Source: Paucimonas lemoignei (lineage in GTDB: Bacteria > Pseudomonadota > Gammaproteobacteria > Pseudomonadales > Pseudomonadaceae). From it: a stretch of 64,000 bases of DNA. Shown one piece after another: positions 36,913-45,000 of this stretch (the stretch's first letter is position 1; every line of letters begins with the position of its first letter). The stretch covers positions 930,001 to 994,000 of the forward strand of contig LS483371.1 of assembly GCA_900475325.1 (NCBI GenBank), read 5' to 3'. Both the position numbers and the translations under genes were made by a program. Under the pieces are notes generated by a model. That model was given only the letters and a program-made list of their open reading frames with translations. It did no database searches and had not been told where the DNA came from.

Positions 36913-38723
36913 GGTTCTATCCTTCTTGTTGGGTCCGCAGGTTTTGTTTCTAAACCCGTTTTATAGTCGAATTCTCCTAGGTGCTTTCCTTTTTTTGAAT
37001 ATTTTTCAACGGTACCATGGCGTAGATCCCATTCGAGAATACTGCCGTCCTTATCGATCCAGCGGGCCCTCACACCACCCCCGCCTTGGATAATGGTTTT
37101 TCCCCTGCTTAATTTTGCTTCTGGGAATCCTGGCAGGAAGTTGGGTTTTGTATGATAACTGTGATCTCCTGGTTGCTCATTGAAGACGATGTAGATCGGT
37201 TCGAAACCCGGTCCGATGAGTATATAGTCTGGATCATCGTAGTCTGCCTGCGGAAGGCCTTCGATGAAGGTGTCGCTGGATATTATCGGAAGCCCTTCAC
37301 TATGGGGTGGGGGCAGAGCTTGTCCCGGCGAAATAGTAGAACTGTCTTGTTGAGTCTTTATTGGAGTCCAGATCAGCGCAGGGATGTAGTCGCCGTCACG
37401 GATAAATTCGTACGTATTGTTCTGCGCGTTGTAGGTGAAATTTCTTACACGAACCTTCGTCCCGATGGTGACGCCATCCGTTTCTACCCACTTGGCGATG
37501 GGCCCGCTGCTGCCTTGTTCAACTACCAGTCGGTGGGGAAGATCAATAGTCCCTTTTTTGTTGGCGACGAACTCAAGGTCCAGCCCTTCCGGGATGTTCA
37601 GCTGGGAGAGCGGCGTGCCCATAACCGGTGCCGACCGCTCTGCGTTTCCTGTCTCGGATGAGTACGTCGCGAAGAGTGCGGGCAGGTTGCGTCCAAGTCG
37701 CTGCACTACTGCGCGCGTGAACTGCTCCTTGGCGATCCGGGTAGCCTCTCCCATCACCGTACCGCCTTGTGTTGTCACGCCGGCGTTAGGCAGGGGCGGT
37801 GCGGTAACCATGGCCCAAAGTTCTGCTGCGTTAGCTAAAGCGTTGTTGGCTGCGCCCACTGCTGGCTTTGACGGAGAATCTTCGGTAGCAATGTGTTTAG
37901 AAAGGTGAGCTTGAGCATATTGCTCAGAGAGCAGTTTTGATTTGTCGGAGAGCAGGCTAATTGACTCGGCGAGTAACTTCTGCTCATAGAATCTCCCGGT
38001 GCCTTCGCGCCAGACCTCGTGCAAGCGGTGGACGCGCTGGGCGTTTCCGAGGCTATTCCCAACCAGATGATGCTGGTGTTGCTCTGCCGTATACGGGAAT
38101 GGTTGAGATCCATCTCCCATTGAAGTGCGCAGATTTTCAGCTTCTAATTGAGAAGTTTTACTGCTGATCAGGTAGTTTATTCGAGCCTTTTCTTCCAAAA
38201 TTAAATCAAGTAGTTGAGCCTCTGGGTTCGGGCCGCTTACAGGCTGCGCCAAAGCATCCAATTCTTGGTGTAGTGAAGCGGCTAATTCTTCAGATCTTTG
38301 TTTATATCGCTGGGAAAGCTCGTTGCTTTCTGTGTGATAAGCACTGCTGAGTGTGCTGAGAGCATCTTTGTAAGCCCTGTTCGCACGTTCCCTTTCAGCA
38401 ATAGCATGCGCAGCGGCTTGCGCTTGGGCATCCGCTCTACGTTGGGCTTCTTCTCTTTCACGGGCTTCGGTTTGTGCGCGATCACGCGCTTGCGCCTCAG
38501 CTCTCGCCAGGGCCTGCGCATGTGCCTGCTCTCTAGCTCTTTGCTGAGCAATTGCGAGCTTACGTCGTCGTCTGCGTTTTTTACTCGACCCGCGGGTATT
38601 AGTAAAACCGCCTCCAAAAAAACCGATATTGGGTTGTTTCGCCGAACCGCCGTGTCCGATGTTCACAGTTCCCGTTGTTGTATCGTGCAGTAAGTTAGTT
38701 TGTCGCTTTTTTCTTGTGACCAT
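36909..38723 (-). CDS. S-type-pyocin-like bacteriocin with colicin E3-type rRNase domain
   Basis: 604 residues. The N-terminal segment is Gly-rich and basic (KKRRRRRK at 48-55); a long coiled coil runs from about 55 to 160; a pyocin S translocation-type domain lies at about 320-480. The C-terminal domain (about 540-604) aligns with the ribonuclease of colicin E3: RARWIDKDGSILEWDLRHG..EKY..GKHLGEFDYKTG..DPTRR. The E3 catalytic set Asp510/His513/Glu517/Arg545 maps to Asp566/His569/Glu573/Arg600, all present. E3-type toxins cut 16S rRNA near the decoding site. AGGAGG precedes the ATG. No signal peptide, as usual. Codon use looks AT-richer than core genes. Confidence 0.88.
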   Translation of the reverse strand: MVTRKKRQTNLLHDTTTGTVNIGHGGSAKQPNIGFFGGGFTNTRGSSKKRRRRRKLAIAQQRAREQAHAQALARAEAQARDRAQTEAREREEAQRRADAQAQAAAHAIAERERANRAYKDALSTLSSAYHTESNELSQRYKQRSEELAASLHQELDALAQPVSGPNPEAQLLDLILEEKARINYLISSKTSQLEAENLRTSMGDGSQPFPYTAEQHQHHLVGNSLGNAQRVHRLHEVWREGTGRFYEQKLLAESISLLSDKSKLLSEQYAQAHLSKHIATEDSPSKPAVGAANNALANAAELWAMVTAPPLPNAGVTTQGGTVMGEATRIAKEQFTRAVVQRLGRNLPALFATYSSETGNAERSAPVMGTPLSQLNIPEGLDLEFVANKKGTIDLPHRLVVEQGSSGPIAKWVETDGVTIGTKVRVRNFTYNAQNNTYEFIRDGDYIPALIWTPIKTQQDSSTISPGQALPPPHSEGLPIISSDTFIEGLPQADYDDPDYILIGPGFEPIYIVFNEQPGDHSYHTKPNFLPGFPEAKLSRGKTIIQGGGGVRARWIDKDGSILEWDLRHGTVEKYSKKGKHLGEFDYKTGLETKPADPTRRIEP

Positions 38724-38966
38724 ACAGTCCTCCTTGTTTGTAGGGTCAGGTTGTATTGTTTGCCGATTGCGATGTGGTGAATAGATATAGTTATGATGTT
38801 TTTCTTGCTGAGAATGACCGGGCGTTTCTTTGGGAGTTAAAAATTGTTATTGCGTAATCCACTTCCTGTTTTTCTGTAGGCAACTTCCTTTTCTGCGTTT
38901 CGCTCTCTACCCGGCAGGCCTTCTCGGCCAAAATCCACGGCCGTTTCCCCTGTAGAGACAAACCAC

Positions 38967-40373
38967 ATGGCCGGTTCCGCCGCGCATCACTTTCGTTTGG
39001 ACATCGATCCTCTGTTCCAGGATTTGCAGGTGCTGTCGTTCACCGGGACGCAGGCCATCAGCGAGCCCTTCGTTTTTGAGCTCGAAGTGCTCATCGATGA
39101 CCCTTGGCTGGACGTGCCGAACCTCATGTACAAGACCGCGTTCCTGAGTTTCAAGGGGCGCGATTCGGGGATTCATGGGCAAATTCAGGGCGTCATGCGC
39201 AGCCACTTCCGGCCGGGGCCTGCCTGTTATCAGATGACGATCGGGCCTCGGTTGGCGTGCCTGGCGCAGCGCTACACGCCGCGAATCTTCCAGTGCATGA
39301 CGGCGACCCAGATCATTGATCAGGTGCTGAGCGAACATGGCATCCGCAACCACACCTACCGTTTCGATCTAAAAGCCGAGCCGCCACGGCGCGAATACTG
39401 CGCGCAGTACCGGGAGTCTGATCTGGAGCTGGTTCAGCGCCTGTGTGCCGAGGAGGGCATCCACTACCACTTTGAGCATTCCCGGCTGGGTCATGAACTG
39501 GTGTTTGGCGAGGGGCTGCGCGGTTTTCCTCGCGGGCCGATTGCTCATTATCAGCAAGCGCCGATGCAACCAGGCGTTGCGCGTTTTTCCATCAATACCG
39601 AGGCTGACGAGCAGGTCGATACCTCTCGGCCCGGCGCTGAGGGCGAGAGCACGCTGCCTTTTGTGGCGTCCGGTTATCTGATGCCGCTCAAGGGTCATCC
39701 TGACGCGGCGTTGAACCACCTATGGCTGGTGACGAAAGTGGTGCATCAGGGGTTCGACCCTCGGCAGATGGACGCGGCCACCGGGCATGAACCGCCGATG
39801 TACATCAACCATTTCAAGGTGGCTTCCTGGGAGGCCGGTTTCAAACCCAGGGCTCGGCCGCGCCCCTATCGGGTGCCGTTGCATAGGGCGCAGATCGTGG
39901 GTGGCGAAGGTGAGCCCGTCAGCCGGGACGCAGAAGGTAGGGTCAAGGCACTGTTTGACTGGGTCGGTCAGGGGCATGCTGCCATTCATAACCATTGCTG
40001 GTTGCCCGTGAGTGAGCACTTGACAACCAGTTTGCTGGGCGGCATGCACGTCATGGTGAGCTTTGAAGAGGGCGATATCGACAGGCCGCTGATCATCGGC
40101 TGTCTCTGGCGCCCCACCGCCCTGATGCCAACAGCGCCGCTGCCCTGCACTACGCCAGAGCTGGTTCAGGTCCAGTTGTCCCTGGCGACTGCGTTGGGGG
40201 ACGAGCCTGGCATCCAGATCGACGGTGGCGCTCACATCGCTTGGGACGAGGGACGGGAAATGTCCTTTCGCGTCGGCCAGAGCCAACTGATCATTGATGC
40301 CGATGGGGTGAAGCTGAGCAGCCCGCAGGTCCTGTTTGTCGGGGCGCGGGGCGCAACCGAGGCCAACGACTGA
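38967..40373 (+). CDS. vgrG: Type VI secretion spike protein VgrG (short form)
   Basis: A 468-residue VgrG: gp27-like base (FRLDIDPLFQDLQVLSFTGTQAISEPFVFELE, YTPRIFQCMTATQIIDQVLSEHGI, REYCAQYRESDLELVQRLCAEEGIHYHFEH) and a gp5-like OB/needle part (HRAQIVGGEGEPVSRDAEGRVKALFDW, GGMHVMVSFEEGDIDRPLIIGCLW). It ends soon after the needle core (QLIIDADGVKLSSPQVLFVGA), with no effector extension and a short beta-helix. No chaperone or effector gene follows; the next gene is convergent. An orphan VgrG, divergent from the bacteriocin operon. Confidence 0.94.
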   Translation: MAGSAAHHFRLDIDPLFQDLQVLSFTGTQAISEPFVFELEVLIDDPWLDVPNLMYKTAFLSFKGRDSGIHGQIQGVMRSHFRPGPACYQMTIGPRLACLAQRYTPRIFQCMTATQIIDQVLSEHGIRNHTYRFDLKAEPPRREYCAQYRESDLELVQRLCAEEGIHYHFEHSRLGHELVFGEGLRGFPRGPIAHYQQAPMQPGVARFSINTEADEQVDTSRPGAEGESTLPFVASGYLMPLKGHPDAALNHLWLVTKVVHQGFDPRQMDAATGHEPPMYINHFKVASWEAGFKPRARPRPYRVPLHRAQIVGGEGEPVSRDAEGRVKALFDWVGQGHAAIHNHCWLPVSEHLTTSLLGGMHVMVSFEEGDIDRPLIIGCLWRPTALMPTAPLPCTTPELVQVQLSLATALGDEPGIQIDGGAHIAWDEGREMSFRVGQSQLIIDADGVKLSSPQVLFVGARGATEAND

Positions 40374-40381
40374 GGTGGCAG

Positions 40382-41734
40382 TCAGTGCCCGGTCTGGCCG
40401 CTGAACCACGCCCCGCGCTGGCTCAGTTGCCAGGTGACAAAGCCCAGCGTCAGGGCGCGCAGCAACATGAAGGTCAGCAGCGTCAGCCACAGGCCGTGGT
40501 TGCCATAGTCGTGCAGCGCCCAGGCGAAGGGGGCGATGAGCAGCATGTTGGCCAGCATCGTATTGCGCATTTCGCGGGCACGAGTGGCGCCAATGAACAA
40601 GCCGTCGAGCAGATAGCTCCAGACGGCCAGCAGCGGCAACGCGGCCAGGTACGGCAGATAGATGAACGCCGTCTGCCGAACTTCGACGATGTCTGTCTGC
40701 AGTGCGATAAACCAGTGGCCCGCCAGCAGGAACAACAACGCAAAGCCCAGGCTGGCGATCAGCGACCAGCCCGCAGCAACGGTCAGTGAGCGGCGTAAAG
40801 CGTCCCTGTCCCGGGCGCCGATGGCATGCCCGCACAGGGCTTCCACGGCATGGGCCAGTCCATCCAGCGCATGGGCGGTTATCAACAGGCCATTGAGCAG
40901 CAGGGCATTGGCGGCGACCGTTGCATCGCCAAGCCTGGCGCCTTGCACGGTAATCAGGAAAAACACCGATTGCAGGACCAGGCTGCGAATGAAAATGTCT
41001 CGGTTGACCGCCAGCAGTGGGCGCCAGTTGCGCCACAGCTTCAATGCGGCCCAGGCTACATGGCCTGGCCAGTGGCGCAGGGTTTTGCGGGTAAGGGCCA
41101 GGCCGAGCAGGGCGCCGATCCATTCAGCGATCACCGACGCACGGGCCGAGCCGACCACGCCCCAGTCCAGCCCCATGACGAACCAGAGGTTCAAGGCGAT
41201 GTTGATAAGGTTGGTGGTCAGCAAGATGATCAGGGGCGCGCGGGCGTTTTGGGTGCCGAGGAACCATCCCACCAGCGCATACCCGGCAAGCGCGGCGGGC
41301 AGGCCGAATAACCGAGTGTGAAAGAACTCCCCGGTGAGCTGCTGCAAATCCGCGGACGGTTGCATCATGCTCAGCGCCACATGGCTGAACGGCAGGCCGA
41401 TGACCGCCAGCAGCATCGCCAGCCCCATGGACAGCAACAGGCCCTGCAGCAGAATCTGGCGCAACGCCGAACCGTCGCCGCGGCCCGCCGCCTGGGACGC
41501 AAACCCGGTGGTGCCCATGCGCAGAAAACCCATAGACCAGGCCAGAAACGTGTACAGCGTGGAACCCACCGCCACCGCGCCCAATTGATGAGCATGGGGC
41601 AGATGGCCGATCACGGCGCTGTCGACCAGCGCCACCAACGGTACGGAAATATTGGACAGAATCATCGGCGCCGCCAGTGCCCAGACCCGGACATGGGTTG
41701 AGCGATGGCGCCAGTCGTTGAGCAAGGTGGACAT
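40382..41734 (-). CDS. MATE-family efflux transporter (DinF-like)
   Basis: A 450-residue protein with about twelve hydrophobic helices in two similar halves. It starts near WALAAPMILSNISVPLVALVDSAVIGHL, the typical MATE N-terminus, and has GTTGFASQAAGRGD. The DinF subgroup exports organic cations or bile-salt-like compounds by Na+ or H+ exchange; the substrate is not known here. ATG at 41734. It converges on vgrG with 8 bases between stops. Confidence 0.92.
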   Translation of the reverse strand: MSTLLNDWRHRSTHVRVWALAAPMILSNISVPLVALVDSAVIGHLPHAHQLGAVAVGSTLYTFLAWSMGFLRMGTTGFASQAAGRGDGSALRQILLQGLLLSMGLAMLLAVIGLPFSHVALSMMQPSADLQQLTGEFFHTRLFGLPAALAGYALVGWFLGTQNARAPLIILLTTNLINIALNLWFVMGLDWGVVGSARASVIAEWIGALLGLALTRKTLRHWPGHVAWAALKLWRNWRPLLAVNRDIFIRSLVLQSVFFLITVQGARLGDATVAANALLLNGLLITAHALDGLAHAVEALCGHAIGARDRDALRRSLTVAAGWSLIASLGFALLFLLAGHWFIALQTDIVEVRQTAFIYLPYLAALPLLAVWSYLLDGLFIGATRAREMRNTMLANMLLIAPFAWALHDYGNHGLWLTLLTFMLLRALTLGFVTWQLSQRGAWFSGQTGH

Positions 41735-41787
41735 GGAGGCTCCCGGGCAAGGAGGGGATTGTAGAGCACCAGACGCCCAAGTGATTC

Positions 41788-41881
41788 TGTGGGAGCGAAT
41801 TCATTCGCGAAGAGGCCGGTGCAGCCGATGCAATTTGATCGGTCACAACACCGCATTCGCGAATGAGTTCGCTCCCACACA
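41788..41881. repeat. REP inverted pair (GGGAGCGAATTCATTCGCG type)
   Basis: TGTGGGAGCGAATTCATTCGC and GCGAATGAGTTCGCTCCCACA face each other around about 50 bases. It lies in the 321-base gap before the alpha-2-macroglobulin gene; the rest of that gap has no gene and must hold its promoter. Confidence 0.92.
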
Positions 41882-42055
41882 GTCTTCGCCGGGGGGGGAT
41901 AATCCCACAGAACCTATCCCCATTTCCCACAACAAGCCCTGAGAACAAAGTCTCAAACAGGCGGTCTATTTTGCGCTTCGACATATCCGGTCACGTGGCT
42001 GGTATGTAGCTGCTATATAGTCACCTTCTCTCACCCGTCGCCAAATGAGTGCCCC

Positions 42056-45000
42056 ATGTTGAACAAAGGATTGTTTCTGGCCTGCGCGCTTGCGTTGCTC
42101 AGCGCCTGCGATTCCTCCACCCCCGATAAGCCCGCCCCGGCCAACGCGCCAGCTGCGCAGTCTGCGGCGGTGGAGTCGAGCAAGCCCAAGCCGGCGGTGG
42201 ACCTTCCTGAGTTGAGCAAGCGCTACGCCGGGCGGGAGTTGACGGTGGTCGATGTCTCGGAAATCCAGGTCGACGGTGCCAGCACGCTGTCGGTGAGTTT
42301 TTCTATCCCGCTGGACCCGGAGCAGAAGTTCGCTGAAAAACTGCATCTGGTGGACAGCAAGAACGGCAAGGTCGACGGTGCATGGGAGCTGTCCGACAAC
42401 CTGATGGAACTGCGCCTTCGCCACCTTGAGCCGCAGCGCAAGCTGGTGCTCACCGTTGATGCCGGTCTAGTGGCGGTCAACAAGGCCAAGCTCGCTGCCG
42501 AATTCATCAGCCGCCTGGAAACCGCCGACCTCAAAGCCACTGTCGGTTTCGCCAGCCGTGGCAGCCTGTTGCCTACCCGCCTGGCCGAAGGCTTGCCGGT
42601 CATTGCGTTGAACGTCGACAAGGTCAACGTCGAGTTCTTCCGCATCAAGCCTGAGGCCTTGCCTGCGTTCCTCGGCAGCTGGCGGGGCGCGTCGAGCCTT
42701 GAGTATTACGAATCCAACGAGTTGCTGAGCCGCGCCGAACTGGTCTACGAAGGTCGCTTCGACCTGAACCCTGCGCGCAATACCCGGGAAACCGTGCTGC
42801 TGCCGATTGCCGGGATCAAACCGCTGCAACAGCCGGGTGTTTACCTGGCGGTGATGCGTTCTTCCGGGACGTATTCCTACGCCAACCCGGCGACCATTTT
42901 CACTTTGAGCGATATCGGTCTGTCGGTGCATCGCTACGCCAACCGTCTGGACGCCTTCACTCAGGCGCTGGAGGGCGGCAAAGCCCTGAGTGGCGTCGAG
43001 CTTGAACTCTACGACAACGAAGGCAAAGTGATTGGCCAAGCCAAGACGGACAATGCCGGCCACGCCCAACTGCCGCTCACAGCCAAGGCGGCAGTGGTGC
43101 TTGCCCACCAGGACGGGCAAACCAGCATGTTGCGCCTGGACACCGCAGCGCTGGATCTGGCCGAGTTCGACATCACGGGCCCGCAGTCCCACCCTTTGCA
43201 GTTCTTTATCTTCGGCCCGCGTGATTTGTATCGCCCAGGTGAAACCGTATTGCTCAACGGCTTGCTGCGCGACAACGACGGCAAGGACGTAAAACCGCAG
43301 CCGATCACCGTTGAAGTGCGTCGCCCGGACGAGCAGGTCAGCCGCAAGTTTGTTTGGGAGGCGGACAAATCCGGCCTTTACCAATATCAGCTGCAACTGG
43401 CCGAAGAAGCGCCGACCGGGCGTTGGCAGCTGGTCTTCGACCTGGGCGACGGCAAGCCGCAGCTCTATGAATTTCAAGTGGAAGACTTCCTGCCCGAGCG
43501 TCTGGCGCTGGAAGTCAAAGGCAGCGATACGCCGATTGCGCCGGCCGACAACGCCGTGTTCGAGATCAGCGGCCGTTATCTCTACGGCGCGCCAGCCTCG
43601 GGCAACAGCCTGCTGAACCTGCTTTATGTGCGGCCACTGCGTGAGGCGGTGGCCAGCTTGCCGGGCTATCAGTTCGGTTCGATCACCGAGCAGGACCTCA
43701 AGCAGGACCTGGAGTACGACGCCAGCACGCTGGACGAAAAAGGCTTGCTGAGCCTGGACCTGGAAAGCCAATGGTCGAAGGTTAAATCGCCGTTGCAGCT
43801 GATTCTGCAAGCCAGCCTGCAGGAATCCGGCGGGCGGGCGATTACCCGCCGCGTGGTGCAGCCGGTTTGGCCTGCCGAGCAGATGCCGGGGCTGCGCCCG
43901 TTGTTCGGCAGCAAACAGAACAACGGTGACGAGTATTACGACGAAGCCGACGGCATGCCGCAGACCGACGGCGACGGCCCGGTGGAGTTCGACGTGCTGG
44001 TGGCCGATTACGCGGGTAACAAGCTGGCCGCCGAGAACCTCAAGGTCCGGCTGGTGCGCGAGCGTCGCGACTATTACTGGAACTACTCGGACAGTGACGG
44101 CTGGAGCTATCACTTCAACGAAAAATTCCTCAACCTGGATGAGTCCACCGTCAGCATTAAGCAGGGCGCGACCGCCAAGGTCAGCTTCCCGGTTGAGACG
44201 GGGCCTTATCGCGTCGAAGTGGAAGACCCGAAAACCGGCCTGATCAGCAGCATGCGCTTCTGGGCCGGTTATCGCTGGCAGGACAACGCCGAAGGCGGCG
44301 CGGTGCGGCCCGATCAGGTCAAGCTGGCGCTGGACAAACCCGGCTATAACGACGGCGATACCGCCAAAGTGACCGTTACGCCGCCTTCCGCTGGCAAAGG
44401 CTATTTGCTGGTGGAATCCAGCGAAGGCCCGCTGTGGTGGCAGGAAATCGACGTGCCGGCTGAAGGCAAGACCTTCGACGTGCCGCTGGACAAGCAATGG
44501 GCCCGGCATGATCTGTATGTCAGCGCGCTGGTGATTCGTCCCGGCGAGCGCAAAGCCAATGTCACCCCCAAACGTGCGGTTGGCGTGCTGCATCTGCCAC
44601 TGGAGCGTTCGCCACGCAAACTGGCGCTCACCGTCACCGCGCCGGAAAAAATGCGTCCCAAGCAACCACTGAAACTCAAGGTCGCCGCGAAAAATGCTGA
44701 CGGCAGCGTGCCTAAAGAAGTGCATGTGCTGGTGTCTGCAGTGGATGTCGGCATCCTTAATATCACCCGCTATGCCACGCCAGATCCGTTCGCCAGCCTG
44801 TTCGGGCGCAAGGAATACGGTGCTGACCAACTGGATGTATACGGACAGTTGATCGAGGCTGGTCGCAATCGTCTCGCGACTCTGGCTTTCGGCGGTGATG
44901 CGCTGGCCAAGGGCGGCAAACGGCCTGACACCTCGGTCACCATCGTGGCGCTGCAAAGCGCGCCGGTAACGCTCAATGAGCAGGGCGAAGGTGAAGTCAG

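Noticed and set aside
38724..38966. SOS (LexA) box or PrtN P-box for the bacteriocin promoter
   Set aside because: I looked for CTG-N10-CAG and for ATTG..GT repeats in the proper direction. Fragments such as ATTGTTATTG occur only on plus and are not a convincing array. A motif scan with matrices could decide.
35777..40373. Prophage or R-type tailocin for the bacteriocin/VgrG region
   Set aside because: No phage structural, integrase, holin or lysis genes, and no tRNA attachment site. VgrG belongs to T6SS.
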